The notes beneath the pieces were generated by a model. The model saw only the letters and a program-made list of their open reading frames with translations. It made no database searches and was not told the DNA's origin. Position numbers and translations under genes: made by a program. This document shows, piece after piece, positions 15,989-25,569 of a stretch of 41,783 nt of DNA (positions are counted from its first letter, which is position 1; each line of letters begins with the position of its first letter). The DNA is from Pseudomonas tremae (GTDB lineage: Bacteria; Pseudomonadota; Gammaproteobacteria; Pseudomonadales; Pseudomonadaceae). The stretch is taken from the NCBI RefSeq assembly GCF_001401155.1, contig NZ_LJRO01000428.1, forward strand, positions 1 to 41,783, in the 5' to 3' direction.

Positions 15989-16779
15989 GGCACCTGCACC
16001 ATGAAGCCCAGCAGAGATTTGAGATCAGCCAGTTGTGTCAACTGACCGGAACCCAGCTCCAGAAGTGTTGGCAGGTAGATCAACAAGAACGCGAGGCCAG
16101 CCATGCTTTTGGCTGGCATGGCCAGAATCGAGACGTTGAGCTGTTGGGCGTACAGGCCGATGATTGCCAGCGCAGCTTCGATCAGCAGCAGCAGCGCAAT
16201 GAAAGGCGCGGCATACAACATCATGTGTTGCAGGGTCTGGTTCAACTGTCCGAGAAAAATATCCAGGCCGTCCGCCGTCATGCCTGGCAGCCAGGAGGTA
16301 GGCGGCCAAACGCTGTAACTGTCCCAGATAACCTGAGTGATCGTCGACAGACCTCCCGTCACGATCACCAGCATGATCAGGGTTTCCTGAAACAGCTCGC
16401 CCAGCGGCGTAGCGTCCGGCCCGAGCGCAGGGTTTATCTGACCGCCACTGAGCGCGCCGCGCTGGCTATCGAGCAGGGCACCGACCGAGGCGAACATCCA
16501 GAACGGCGCATACAGCAGCATGCCCAGCAGCGTGCCAAGCACAACTTCCTTGAGCAGCAGACCACCAATCGCGAACCAGTCTTCATTAAGTGAAGTCAGC
16601 GCCCGGCTGATGCCCGGCGCCGGAACCATTGCCACCACTGCCACCACTGCGTAGCGCACCGGCCCTTTCAAGTATTTGAAGCAGAAAGCAGGCACCAGGA
16701 GCATGCATGGCACCAGTCGCGCCATTGCCAGAGCCATGCCCAGTATGAGCTCAAAGAAATCCTGGGCTTGCAAAGGCAT
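15985..16779 (-). CDS. hrcT: HrcT, export gate membrane protein (SctT)
   Basis: A 264-residue FliR/SctT-type protein with about six hydrophobic helices, starting MPLQAQDFFELILGMALAM and containing DSQRGALSGGQINPALG. It forms the export gate with HrcR and HrcS. It begins directly after the hrcS stop and overlaps hrcU by four bases. Confidence 0.96.
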   Translation of the reverse strand: MPLQAQDFFELILGMALAMARLVPCMLLVPAFCFKYLKGPVRYAVVAVVAMVPAPGISRALTSLNEDWFAIGGLLLKEVVLGTLLGMLLYAPFWMFASVGALLDSQRGALSGGQINPALGPDATPLGELFQETLIMLVIVTGGLSTITQVIWDSYSVWPPTSWLPGMTADGLDIFLGQLNQTLQHMMLYAAPFIALLLLIEAALAIIGLYAQQLNVSILAMPAKSMAGLAFLLIYLPTLLELGSGQLTQLADLKSLLGFMVQVP

Positions 16780-17046
16780 CTAGTGGACGACTCCGGACCG
16801 GGCGATCAGATCGAAGGCCATGTTGATGAACTGGATAAGCTCGACGCCGATCCAGCGGCCGGTCATGGCCAGCGTCAAGCCTACTGCTGCCAGTTTGATA
16901 CCAAAGGGCAGGGTCTGATCCTGGATCTGCATCAGCGCCTGCAGCAGTGAGGTAATGACACCCACCAGAACTGCAACGCCGAGCGGCGGGGCCGTCAGGA
17001 TGACGACCAGGAACATGCCCTGTTTGAACAACGCCAACGCTTCCAT
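16780..17046 (-). CDS. hrcS: HrcS, export gate membrane protein (SctS)
   Basis: An 88-residue FliQ-like protein with two membrane helices around the motif LLQALMQIQDQTLPFGIK. Length is normal for the family. It lies seven bases after hrcR and abuts hrcT. Confidence 0.96.
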   Translation of the reverse strand: MEALALFKQGMFLVVILTAPPLGVAVLVGVITSLLQALMQIQDQTLPFGIKLAAVGLTLAMTGRWIGVELIQFINMAFDLIARSGVVH

Positions 17047-17053
17047 GGCCGCC

Positions 17054-17707
17054 TCACATATACGAATAAAACAGGCTGTCGAGCAGGCGCGACCAGCCTG
17101 ATACCAGCACGAACAACAGCAGCTTGAGCGGCAGTGACAACGTCATCGGTGAAACCATCTGCATGCCCAGCGCCAGCAGCAGATTTGAAACAATCAGGTC
17201 AATGACGATAAACGGGATGTAAATCAGAAAGCCGATTTCGAAGCCAGCCTGCAGCTCCGAGAGCACGAAGGCCGGGATTGCCAGCAGCAAGTCTTCCTTG
17301 CTGGCCTGGTCGGCCATTTCCTTGGGCCACATGCGCTGAGTGTTTTCGAGCAGATGTGCTACCACATCGGGGTCGGTGTTACGCGTCATGAAGCGCTGCA
17401 GCGGCTCGATGACCGTTCGTGCGCTGGCCTGAAGCTTTTCGGTGTTGCCCAGTTCAAGCGGATGCTCATGCACGCGCTGCTGCATTTCATGCGCTACAGG
17501 CGCCATCACGAACAGGGTGGCCGCCAGGGCAATGCCGTACAGAGCCATGTTCGGAGGTACTTGCTGAACGCCGATGGCATTGCGAGTGATCAGCAACGTC
17601 ATGGCGATTTTCAGGAAGGCGGTGCAGACGATCAGCAGAAAAGGAATCAGCGACATTGCACCGAGAAACAGCGCCAGCAGGAGCGGATTCGCTCCTTCCA
17701 TTATCAT
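17054..17707 (-). CDS. hrcR: HrcR, export gate membrane protein (SctR)
   Basis: A 217-residue FliP-like protein, MIMEGANPLLLALFLGAMSL at the start, with four membrane helices and the family stretches FLKIAMTLLITRNAIGVQQV and ELQAGFEIGFLIYIPFIVID. The open frame reaches to 17893 upstream, but that part is Arg-rich and lies over hrcQb; ATG 17707 overlaps the hrcQb stop (ATGA) and gives the family length. Confidence 0.97.
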   Translation of the reverse strand: MIMEGANPLLLALFLGAMSLIPFLLIVCTAFLKIAMTLLITRNAIGVQQVPPNMALYGIALAATLFVMAPVAHEMQQRVHEHPLELGNTEKLQASARTVIEPLQRFMTRNTDPDVVAHLLENTQRMWPKEMADQASKEDLLLAIPAFVLSELQAGFEIGFLIYIPFIVIDLIVSNLLLALGMQMVSPMTLSLPLKLLLFVLVSGWSRLLDSLFYSYM

Positions 17708-18114
17708 GGCTGAGCCGCCAGCCGGGTAATTTGCAGGCCCAGCCGGCCATCGACATCGACCAGTTCGCCTTCGGCTACTACCCGGTCGGCGTGGCATAAC
17801 GTGGCATACCCGGGTGCGATGCCACTGACCTCGAGAATGGTCCCCGCGTCCAGACGGCGCAGCTCGGCGAGCGAGAGCCGCAGTTCGCCGCAACGCAGGG
17901 TCAGGTCCAGCGCCAGTGATTCGAAATCAGACGATGCGTCTTGTCTGTCGTGGTCATGGTCCTGTTCGGATTCTTGCGCCTCTGCGGGGGCGTATTCAGG
18001 CTGTTCCTCGGCTCCCGACCACAGATTATCCTGCTCCTGCTCCTGCTCAGTTGCCTCATCGTCGTAGTCGTCAAGGCTTTCGACATCTTCCTGATACAGA
18101 TCTTCAGTACTCAT
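17704..18114 (-). CDS. hrcQb: HrcQb, C-ring subunit, C-terminal half (SctQ C-part)
   Basis: A 136-residue protein. The first 65 residues are extremely acidic (Glu/Asp/Gln with a HDHDR cluster) and look disordered; the rest (about 66-136) is a SpoA/FliN-like domain, with LDLTLRCGELRLSLAELRRL. In P. syringae the single SctQ protein of other systems is split into HrcQa and HrcQb. It overlaps hrcQa by 11 bases and hrcR by four. Confidence 0.95.
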   Translation of the reverse strand: MSTEDLYQEDVESLDDYDDEATEQEQEQDNLWSGAEEQPEYAPAEAQESEQDHDHDRQDASSDFESLALDLTLRCGELRLSLAELRRLDAGTILEVSGIAPGYATLCHADRVVAEGELVDVDGRLGLQITRLAAQP

Positions 18115-18820
18115 GGTAACTATGCTCCTCGTGGCTGAGCCGCAATGAAAGGTGCTGCGCCTGGTGGTCAGCCTGTGCCGCCCACTTGCGACCGGCGATT
18201 GGCAGGACGCCTTGCCCGGCGCTGTCGAACATGCAATGCGCAGGCAGAACCACGTCGCCGGGACGCAACGACGCCAGTTGTTCGAGGGTCAATGACAGCT
18301 CACCGACGATCAGCGGGATGTTGACCGACAACGACTCATCGAGCGGTTGCTGCCGGGCCTGCCATTGAGCAGAGCGCAGCAGCGTGATCAGGGTTTGCGG
18401 GGTGGCGTGTAAATGAGCGTGGACTCGCTGATCGCCCAGCCTGACTTGAATCCGGCAGCCAACGACAGGCTCTGCTGTGCCGTCGGACAACGGTTCGATA
18501 GGGGTCAGCAGGTCGGCAATGGTCGGGCTCAGACGCTGATTGAAAAACTGCCAGTACCAGGCTTGCTGCTCGCCTGCCAGCGTCATGGGAATATCGCCCA
18601 GCAGGCTCAACACTGCTTCGGCATCGCTTAGGCACACAGGCCCGATGGCGGTGTTCAGCCAGATACCGACTGCTGGGTTGCCAGCTCCCGGAAGCAACGG
18701 TAACAGTGTGAGTTCGGCATCATGACCCCGTGCGCTGAAGCTCAATTGCCGACCTGCACCCAGTTCGCGTGTGGCCTCGGCCAGCAAGGGCGCAACCTTG
18801 CGCAGGCTTAGCGCACTCAT
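18104..18820 (-). CDS. hrcQa: HrcQa, C-ring subunit, N-terminal half (SctQ N-part)
   Basis: A 238-residue cytoplasmic ring component, starting MSALSLRKVAPLLAEATREL and carrying a SpoA-like segment near its end (LSVNIPLIVGELSLTLEQL). The frame is open further upstream to 18889 but that part lies over hrpP; ATG 18820 overlaps the hrpP stop (ATGA). It pairs with HrcQb at the cytosolic sorting platform. Confidence 0.95.
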   Translation of the reverse strand: MSALSLRKVAPLLAEATRELGAGRQLSFSARGHDAELTLLPLLPGAGNPAVGIWLNTAIGPVCLSDAEAVLSLLGDIPMTLAGEQQAWYWQFFNQRLSPTIADLLTPIEPLSDGTAEPVVGCRIQVRLGDQRVHAHLHATPQTLITLLRSAQWQARQQPLDESLSVNIPLIVGELSLTLEQLASLRPGDVVLPAHCMFDSAGQGVLPIAGRKWAAQADHQAQHLSLRLSHEEHSYHEY

Positions 18821-19383
18821 GCTGCAAGCTCTTCGTGCATGGACAGATCGACGTCCTGGCCCAGCGCTTGCGAAAGTGAGCTGCGGCATGCGCCTGCGTG
18901 GCTGCTCAAGCGTTTTAGTACATCGCGACGAGCGAAACCCAGCTGAATGTTCCAGCGGTTGTCTGCCTTGCTGGCGCTGACCCGAACGCTGCCCAGATTA
19001 GGCATCAGCAATGTGAAACCGAGTGGACCTTCGGGTTGATCCGGCAGGCGTTGGGCGATCTCGTCAATCAGTTGAGTCGGCACATGATCGGCGTGCATCG
19101 GAAATGATATGCCGCCACCGGCGAAACTTTGTTGATCTGTCTCCTCAGCCACTGGTGGCACCAGCAGTTGTGAAAAGAACAGGCCATCGGCGTTAACTGG
19201 CGTGTCCGTCAGCGATTTGCCAAAGGCCATGCGACTCGTCTGTGCGTCGCTGCGTGAAGCACCCAACGGCGGTCGTTTGTCAGCCGATGGCTTGCCGATG
19301 AATGGCATCGGCGGCTGGTCCACAGGTTTTTCTCGTGGAGGGGGCGCTGGCGCCTTGGCCGGGGTTTTGATGGGTGCGGTCAT
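18817..19383 (-). CDS. hrpP: HrpP, substrate-specificity switch / needle-length regulator (SctP)
   Basis: A 188-residue protein with a Pro-rich, basic N-terminus (TAPIKTPAKAPAPPPREKP) and a compact C-terminal domain with GPLGFTLLMPNLGSVRVSAS, as in T3S4-type switch proteins. It controls the change from pilin to harpin and effector export in P. syringae (known). ATG 19383 has AGAAGG at a good distance; GTG 19389, directly after the hrpO stop, is the alternative. Confidence 0.9.
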   Translation of the reverse strand: MTAPIKTPAKAPAPPPREKPVDQPPMPFIGKPSADKRPPLGASRSDAQTSRMAFGKSLTDTPVNADGLFFSQLLVPPVAEETDQQSFAGGGISFPMHADHVPTQLIDEIAQRLPDQPEGPLGFTLLMPNLGSVRVSASKADNRWNIQLGFARRDVLKRLSSHAGACRSSLSQALGQDVDLSMHEELAA

Positions 19384-19389
19384 CGTCAC

Positions 19390-19836
19390 TTAACCTTCTT
19401 GGTTGAGCGTCTCCTCCATGCAGGCGAGTTTCTCGACTGCGCGCTGAGACGCCTTGGCTTGAAGCCGTTTCTGTTCAAGCAACGCCTTTTGTTCAGCTAC
19501 CCGCATTTGCTGTTGCTGAACGTCCTGGCGGATATAAGCCAGACGGTCGAGCATGTTTCTTTCTTTCTCATGCCAGCGGTCGACGTCATTCAGGTTGATG
19601 GTCTTTTGCAAATGCGCATGCGAAAGGCTTTCCCGGCGTCGTTTGTGGTTGTCACGTTCCTGATCCAGCGATGCCCGGGTCTCTGATAAGTGGTCGAGCA
19701 TCGATTTCAGTTCCACCTGCGCCTGGCGATGTGCCCGTTCGGCACTGGCCTGACGATGTTGACGCAGGGGCGTGAGGAGGCCGATTACCTGCTCCAGAGC
19801 GACGTGTTGCGGGTCGTCTTCCAACAGCTCGTCCAT
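19390..19836 (-). CDS. hrpO: HrpO, ATPase stalk protein (SctO)
   Basis: A 148-residue protein that is almost entirely coiled coil, rich in Gln, Glu, Arg and Leu, with MLDRLAYIRQDVQQQQMRV in the middle. This fits the YscO/FliJ stalk that couples the ATPase to the export gate. It starts MDELLEDDPQHVALEQ three bases after hrcN. Confidence 0.93.
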   Translation of the reverse strand: MDELLEDDPQHVALEQVIGLLTPLRQHRQASAERAHRQAQVELKSMLDHLSETRASLDQERDNHKRRRESLSHAHLQKTINLNDVDRWHEKERNMLDRLAYIRQDVQQQQMRVAEQKALLEQKRLQAKASQRAVEKLACMEETLNQEG

Positions 19837-19839
19837 GGG

Positions 19840-21189
19840 TTACTCCGGCAGTTGAGAAGTGAGTCGCACCAACTCGTCCAGCGTCTCCTGCAAAGGCACA
19901 GGCTCACGCAGGTCCTGGCGCAGAAAGGCATTGATGGCGTCATTCAGTTGCACTGCGCAATCGGTGACCGGATCTGCCCCGGCCTGGTACTCACCCAGAC
20001 GCAGGAGCATTTCCACCTGTTTATAGGCAGCCAGCAACTGGCGCAGGCGGTTGTTAGCGCGCTGATGTGCGCGATCTGTGACGTTACTCAGAATCCGGCT
20101 GATGCTGGCGGATACGTCAATCGCGGGATAGTGCCCGCGCTCGGCCAGCTTGCGCGACAGCACGATGTGGCCATCCAGCAACGAGCGAACTTCGTCGGCT
20201 ACCGGGTCGTTCATCGAGTCCTGTTCGATCAGTACGGTGTACAGCGCGGTGATAGAACCCTCTTCGCTCATTCCGGCACGCTCCACCAGACGGGGCAGCA
20301 GGGTATAAACCGATGGAGGCAGCCCGCCGCGGCCCAGCGGTTCGCCCGAGGCAATGCCTATTTCCCGCTGTGCGCGCGCGAAGCGGGTCAGGGAATCGAG
20401 CAGCAACAGCACTTTCTGACCTCGGGCGCGGTAGGCCTCGGCGATCGCCGTCGCGGTAAACGCTGCGCGAGCGCGCTCCATACTGGAACGATCGGACGTA
20501 GCGCAGACCAGTACCGAGCGACTGCGCAGGGTTTCATCCAGCTCATGGTCGAGGAACTCGCGCAGCTCGCGGCCCCGTTCGCCGATCAGACCGAAAACAA
20601 TGACGTCGCAATCCATGTTTCGGGCCAGCTCGGCCATCAGCGTGGTCTTGCCGCAGCCGGCACCGGCAAAAAGCCCGACACGCTGACCCTCGCCGAGCAG
20701 GATTGCACTGTCTATCGCCCGTATCCCGGTGGGCAGGGCTCGTGTGATGCGCGGCCTCTGGGTGGGCGGCAGGGCGTCGGCAATCACCGGCAGGGTAGTG
20801 CGACGGTCGTCGGGACCGGCAAATGCACCTTGGCAGTCACCCATCAACGGGCGCCCGAAGCCATCCAGCACGCAGCCCAGCAAGCTGTCATCGACGCCGA
20901 TTCTGTGTGCAATGCCTAGCGGCCGAATTGGCGCACCGACCTGAACGCCGTCAGGCGCGCCCAACGCACTGAGCAACGTGCATTCCTGAGTGAAACCGAC
21001 GATTTCAGCCAGCATAAGGGTGCCGTCGGCCTTGCTCACTTCACAGAGGTCGCCAACCTTGGCAGACGGTATCTTGCATTCCAGCAAAATCCCCCGAACT
21101 GCACTGACCCGACCACTGACACGAACCGCCGAGTAGCGCGAGAGCCGTGCGGCCTGTTGTTCCTGCCACTGGCTCAGGGCGGCATTCAC
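19840..21189 (-). CDS. hrcN: HrcN, T3SS ATPase (SctN)
   Basis: A 449-residue F1-type ATPase that unfolds and releases substrates from chaperones. Walker A GAGCGKTT is at about residues 176-183 and Walker B KVLLLLDSLTRFARA at about 261-275. The conserved GLIGERGRELREF and GGLPPSVYTLLPRL are present. Two GTG codons lie at 21192 and 21189, overlapping the hrpQ stop; 21189 gives the N-terminus (M)NAALSQW expected for the family. Confidence 0.97.
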   Translation of the reverse strand: MNAALSQWQEQQAARLSRYSAVRVSGRVSAVRGILLECKIPSAKVGDLCEVSKADGTLMLAEIVGFTQECTLLSALGAPDGVQVGAPIRPLGIAHRIGVDDSLLGCVLDGFGRPLMGDCQGAFAGPDDRRTTLPVIADALPPTQRPRITRALPTGIRAIDSAILLGEGQRVGLFAGAGCGKTTLMAELARNMDCDVIVFGLIGERGRELREFLDHELDETLRSRSVLVCATSDRSSMERARAAFTATAIAEAYRARGQKVLLLLDSLTRFARAQREIGIASGEPLGRGGLPPSVYTLLPRLVERAGMSEEGSITALYTVLIEQDSMNDPVADEVRSLLDGHIVLSRKLAERGHYPAIDVSASISRILSNVTDRAHQRANNRLRQLLAAYKQVEMLLRLGEYQAGADPVTDCAVQLNDAINAFLRQDLREPVPLQETLDELVRLTSQLPE

Positions 21190-22178
21190 CACTTCACCTC
21201 GATGTGACGGTCGCCGTCGAACTGCAGGCGTTGATCATCAATTCTGGTCAGGCGCAGGCCGTCGACTTCGTCGCCCACGTAGACGCGGCGGCCGTCGGCA
21301 GTCACCAGATGCGCGTGGGGGCCGGTCATGATCTGAACCACCACGAACGGCAGGGTGTTTTTGACGCTGCCAACGTTGTCGAGCACGTTAACTGGCGACT
21401 CGTAGCGGTCTTTGAAACGCTGCAGCATGCGCTGATAAACCAGCAGCGACTCATCTTTCAAGTGGCCGTTGAGCATCAGCCCTTCAGGCGTTTCCTCAAT
21501 GCTGACATCGGTCAGCAGCCGGTCACTGAGCATGCTGTTCAACTGGTGTCTGACTGCGTCCGCGTTGTTCAGACGTACGCGCCCGGCAGTTGGCTGGGAT
21601 GCCGGGTCGGTCAAAGGCTTTTGTGGCCCAGGCGCCGAACGCTCCGTTTCGCCAGCAGACGCAACGGCCGATGCAACGTGTGCCGGCCCCTGGTCCATCT
21701 GCATGGCTGTTGGCCGAGTCAGGCTCCAGGCGCTGCCGATCACGCCGACCAACAGGCCTGCAATGATTCCCGTAGTGCGGTTGAGAAACTGCGAGCGTGA
21801 TTTGACCTTTTCAAGTGGAACGTCGGCGCGTGCAGGACCGGACTCAGGCTGTGGCTGCTTGGGAACCACTGCAGGTACAGCTGGCCATTCATCACCGGCA
21901 GGTGAAACGCATAGCCACACTGAACCAAGCATGAATGCGCTGTTGAGAGCCAGTTTCACGCTGGTTTGTGGAACGCCTTCCTCGTCACATACAGGTCCTT
22001 CTTCGGCATTGAGAAGCCAGTCCTCATCCTGGTGTTGCAGGCGGCAATGCAGACTTTTCACGCCGGCATCGTCCAGCGCCAGATCCAGCTGTGCTGCCGA
22101 GCCAATCGACCACTGTTCGCCGATCAATGGCAGGGCTGCACCTTGGTGCTGGCCATTCAGTACGCGTAGTTCAAACAT
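21186..22178 (-). CDS. hrpQ: HrpQ, inner membrane ring protein (SctD)
   Basis: A 330-residue YscD-like protein: an N-terminal FHA-like cytosolic domain (about 1-95, starting MFELRVLNGQHQGAALPL), one membrane helix at about 135-153 (TGIIAGLLVGVIGSAWSL), and a periplasmic BON-type domain that ends HIEVKW. It forms the inner membrane ring with HrcJ. It starts 33 bases after hrcV, the widest spacing in this operon, and its stop overlaps the hrcN start. Confidence 0.94.
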   Translation of the reverse strand: MFELRVLNGQHQGAALPLIGEQWSIGSAAQLDLALDDAGVKSLHCRLQHQDEDWLLNAEEGPVCDEEGVPQTSVKLALNSAFMLGSVWLCVSPAGDEWPAVPAVVPKQPQPESGPARADVPLEKVKSRSQFLNRTTGIIAGLLVGVIGSAWSLTRPTAMQMDQGPAHVASAVASAGETERSAPGPQKPLTDPASQPTAGRVRLNNADAVRHQLNSMLSDRLLTDVSIEETPEGLMLNGHLKDESLLVYQRMLQRFKDRYESPVNVLDNVGSVKNTLPFVVVQIMTGPHAHLVTADGRRVYVGDEVDGLRLTRIDDQRLQFDGDRHIEVKW

Positions 22179-22211
22179 CTGACCCCCTCCCAGCGCTCAA
22201 GCCTCAGAGGC

Positions 22212-24299
22212 TTAAGCGGCATCCTCGTTGTCCAGCTGTTCAAGGTCATCTTCCAGGTCGAAACGACCCATGACCCTGACCTTGGCTGCGTTGCTGATTT
22301 CCGCGAAAGACAGCACGGGAACGTGATAGAACTCTTCTCTCAGCAAGGTGCGTAAAGGGCTGCGCAGGTCTTGCGCAACCAGCAGCACTGCCTGTTCAGG
22401 TGCTCGTAGCGGAAAAGCGATGTGCAACTGCTGCACGAGCATCTGACTGACCTCGTTGCCCAGTGCAAAAAAGGTTTCGGTCTGTGTCTGGCGCAAGCCG
22501 TCGCGCAGCAGGCCTTCGCTTTCTGGCGTCAGCAGCCAGACCTGCAAGCCATCGGCGCCACAGTACTGGTGATAAATCTGTGATTTGAGGGCGATGCGCA
22601 CATAGTCGGTCAGCACGTTTGTGTCGCGTTCGTGCTGGCAGTGTTCTATCAGGGTTTCGGCGATCACCCGAAGCGCTCGCAACGGCACGCATTCCGAGGC
22701 CAGGCGCTGCAGAACCGCAGAGAACCGGGTCAGGGTCAGGACCCGCTGCATTTCCTGAGCGAGTTCCGGTTGTTCCGATTCCAGCCAGCCGAGAATGGCT
22801 TTGGTTTCCTGCAAGCCGATGAACTGGGGGCCGCAGGCTTGCAGGGCACGCTCCATGCGTTCAACGATCAGGGTCATGGAGCTGACGCCGGGTAAATCGC
22901 TGCTCTGTTCTGCAGGCAACCAGACCCACTGATCTTCCTGGCGGTCGTTTGTGCCGGAGATCGCTGCAGGAAGTGCCTTACCGTTCAACTCACTGGCATC
23001 CACCGCAACATGTGTGTTGGTGAATGTCGCTTTGAGCATGGGCACGTCATACACCAGGAAGCGAAATTCATCTGGTGGCAGTTGGTCGACGTATTCAATG
23101 ACGAAAGAAGGCAGCGTCAGACCGAACTGCACCACCAGGCGGTTGCGCCGTTGGCGTATCTCGCTGACCAGTGCCTCGACCTGTTCGCTGTCCTGATCAG
23201 GATGGAACTGCATGACGAACTGACGGCAGGGAGAGAACGTGCGCAGGTCTTCCTTGCCATTCATTTCCGGTGGAACGGCGACAGCGCCTTGCTCCTCTGC
23301 CTTGGGCCTTGCGCGTTGCAACTGCAGAAGGCCACCCGCGCCACAAATAATTGCGATGGTGATGAAAACGCCGGTCGGCATCCCCGGCAGGGCAGCGAAG
23401 CCGAGCATGGCCACGGAGGCAATAATCCATGCTTTTGGCTGGCTGGTGATCTGCTCGGCGATTTCGCGACCGATATTGGCTTCCACGCCCGCTTCGGTAT
23501 TAGGCACGCGTGTAATGATCATGCCGCAGGTCACGGAGATCAGCAGCGCCGGGATCTGTGCGATCAGGCCGTCGCCGATGGTGAGAACGGTGTACAGCTG
23601 CAGGGCATCGCCCGCTGTCATGCCGTGCTGAATGACGCCGATGGAAATACCACCGATCATGTTGATTGCAACGATGATCAGACCGGCAATCGCGTCACCA
23701 TTGACGAACTTCATCGCCCCGTCCATGGCGCCGAACAACTGACTTTCCTTGTTTAGCTCGGCGCGACGTTTGCGTGCCTCTTGTACGGTGATCAGATTGG
23801 CCCGCAAGTCGCTGTCGATGGACATCTGCTTGCCAGGCATGGCGTCCAGGGTGAAACGTGCGCCTACCTCCGCAACCCGTTCAGAGCCCTTGGTGATCAC
23901 CAGAAAGTTGACCACCGTCAGAATCAGGAAGATCACTAGACCCACAGCAAGATTGCCACCCACCACAAACTGACCGAACGCTTCGACGATGTGACCGGCG
24001 TCCTGATTGAGCAGAATCAGTCGTGTCGTGGAGATCGACAAGGCCAGACGAAACATGGTGGTCAACAGCAGCACGGCGGGGAACGTAGAAAAGGCCAGTG
24101 GCCTTGGCAGGTGCATCGCCAGCATGATCAGCAGGCAGGAAATACAGATATTCACCGCGATCAGCACGTCGACCAGCCCGGTTGGCAGCGGGGTGATCAT
24201 CATGAACACGATAGCGATTACAAAAAACGCGCCGACCACTTCCGAGCGACGCATGGCCGACAGCGCGACCATGTTCAGTGCGTTGATAATCCTGTTCAT
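22212..24299 (-). CDS. hrcV: HrcV, major export gate protein (SctV)
   Basis: A 695-residue FlhA/LcrD-family protein. Up to eight membrane helices occupy residues 15-320; the FHIPEP-type cytoplasmic loop carries VAEVGARFTLDAMPGKQMSI. The large C-terminal domain forms the nonameric cytosolic ring. It ends in an acidic tail, DLEDDLEQLDNEDAA. The ATG overlaps the hrpJ stop by one base (TGATG). Confidence 0.97.
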   Translation of the reverse strand: MNRIINALNMVALSAMRRSEVVGAFFVIAIVFMMITPLPTGLVDVLIAVNICISCLLIMLAMHLPRPLAFSTFPAVLLLTTMFRLALSISTTRLILLNQDAGHIVEAFGQFVVGGNLAVGLVIFLILTVVNFLVITKGSERVAEVGARFTLDAMPGKQMSIDSDLRANLITVQEARKRRAELNKESQLFGAMDGAMKFVNGDAIAGLIIVAINMIGGISIGVIQHGMTAGDALQLYTVLTIGDGLIAQIPALLISVTCGMIITRVPNTEAGVEANIGREIAEQITSQPKAWIIASVAMLGFAALPGMPTGVFITIAIICGAGGLLQLQRARPKAEEQGAVAVPPEMNGKEDLRTFSPCRQFVMQFHPDQDSEQVEALVSEIRQRRNRLVVQFGLTLPSFVIEYVDQLPPDEFRFLVYDVPMLKATFTNTHVAVDASELNGKALPAAISGTNDRQEDQWVWLPAEQSSDLPGVSSMTLIVERMERALQACGPQFIGLQETKAILGWLESEQPELAQEMQRVLTLTRFSAVLQRLASECVPLRALRVIAETLIEHCQHERDTNVLTDYVRIALKSQIYHQYCGADGLQVWLLTPESEGLLRDGLRQTQTETFFALGNEVSQMLVQQLHIAFPLRAPEQAVLLVAQDLRSPLRTLLREEFYHVPVLSFAEISNAAKVRVMGRFDLEDDLEQLDNEDAA

Positions 24300-25405
24300 C
24301 AGGCAAGTACCCCGTAAAGCTGCTTCTGTTCCTGCTGAGTAAGTTCGGCCATAAGGATGAGCAGGTTACTCAGCGCAGTCTGGCGGCTCTTTATGTCGCG
24401 CCAGAGCAGAATCGGCAGTTGCGTCAACATGGGCCGCAAGCCATTTAGAAATGCCAACTGGTGTTTGAGCTGTTTGCCACCGATGTGCTGGGTTAGCTGC
24501 AGCGTCTGATTCACATTCATTCCATTGGCCGTCAGTGACAGCAAGTGCTTGAGAAAGGCTGGCGGATCGACTTTTAGTTCAGGGTTCATGGTGCGCATCC
24601 GTCCCAGCAGGTGCTCGCAGCCTTTCAGCAACGTAGTCACATGGCGCGCGGTATTGAGGCCGTGCATCAAGGTGCGCAACTGCTCGTTGGAGGCTGACGG
24701 CTTGATCGCCGAAAGATCGTCGGCAATGGCGATGCGCATGTCTCGAAGGTCCACGTCGAACTGCCCGTCCTCTTTCTGTTCGCTGAGCAGCGCTTCGATC
24801 AACCCGGTGATATTCGGTTGGCCCGACACGGCCACGTTGTAAATATTGCGCAGAGAAGCACGGCGCTTGTTATCGATATTCGATCGACCAAACGCCCTCG
24901 CGGTGTTGATACCTGCCCGCGCACGGGGGCCGTATTTTCTACGCAGCAGTTTCAGTTTTCGGGTCAGGATCACGTGTTCGCCAGTCGCGCCATCGGCCTC
25001 AGCCTGCTTGCGGGCCGCCTGCAATACCACGTGTGCCTTGGCGGCATCGCCGTCTGTAAACGCCAGAATCAGCGACAGATCATCGGAAGTGTCTTCCTGA
25101 ATGATTTTCTTACGCAGCATGTTGGCGGCGTTATCCAGACCGGTGTCCTGGGCTCCCATCAGTAATTGATAGAGCTCACCCAGCTTGACCGCCCGCGACT
25201 GCAGGGCGTTGTTGCTGGCGATCAGCTCGCGCTGATGCAGGATGCGGCTGTGCTGAATCAGTGCCGCGGCGAAGCGCGATATCTTTTGCTGTGATGTCCC
25301 GGAGCCCTGCGGGTCGACGCTGGCAGGCGACAACGCAGCAGGGGTCACGACGCGGTTTGGCGTTACCGGAAGTATCTGCATGGGAGGCGGAGCGACGATT
25401 TTCAT
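24299..25405 (-). CDS. hrpJ: HrpJ, gatekeeper of translocator/effector secretion (SctW)
   Basis: A 368-residue YopN/InvE-like protein, first gene of its operon. The N-terminal 60 residues are Pro/Ser/Gln-rich (secretion signal and chaperone-binding part). The helical core contains LYQLLMGAQDTGLDNAANML and RRKYGPRARAGINTARAF. HrpJ is secreted and controls export of harpins and translocators (known). A hrp box sits 29 bases upstream. Confidence 0.95.
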   Translation of the reverse strand: MKIVAPPPMQILPVTPNRVVTPAALSPASVDPQGSGTSQQKISRFAAALIQHSRILHQRELIASNNALQSRAVKLGELYQLLMGAQDTGLDNAANMLRKKIIQEDTSDDLSLILAFTDGDAAKAHVVLQAARKQAEADGATGEHVILTRKLKLLRRKYGPRARAGINTARAFGRSNIDNKRRASLRNIYNVAVSGQPNITGLIEALLSEQKEDGQFDVDLRDMRIAIADDLSAIKPSASNEQLRTLMHGLNTARHVTTLLKGCEHLLGRMRTMNPELKVDPPAFLKHLLSLTANGMNVNQTLQLTQHIGGKQLKHQLAFLNGLRPMLTQLPILLWRDIKSRQTALSNLLILMAELTQQEQKQLYGVLA

Positions 25406-25434
25406 AGGGCTGTTCTGAGTCAGATCATGCCTGC

Positions 25435-25463
25435 TGAGTGGGTCATGGTCGCTGTTCGGTTCC
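25435..25463 (-). promoter_or_regulatory. hrp box of the hrpJ operon
   Basis: On the minus strand GGAACC (25463-25458), a 16-base spacer, CCACTCA (25441-25435). It is 29 bases upstream of the hrpJ ATG and reads the 12-gene operon down to hrcU. Confidence 0.95.
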
Positions 25464-25569
25464 CTATGGGAAAGCCTTCATGTGTTCGTGCCAAAAGTTG
25501 CTTGCGTAAATCGTGCGTCACGCAAAAAAATGTATTACAAAGAATTACAAATTTTTAATTTTCTATTTA

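Noticed and set aside
19690..20919. Long plus-strand open frame opposite hrcN and hrpO
   Set aside because: Antisense shadow of a conserved ATPase gene with no family features.
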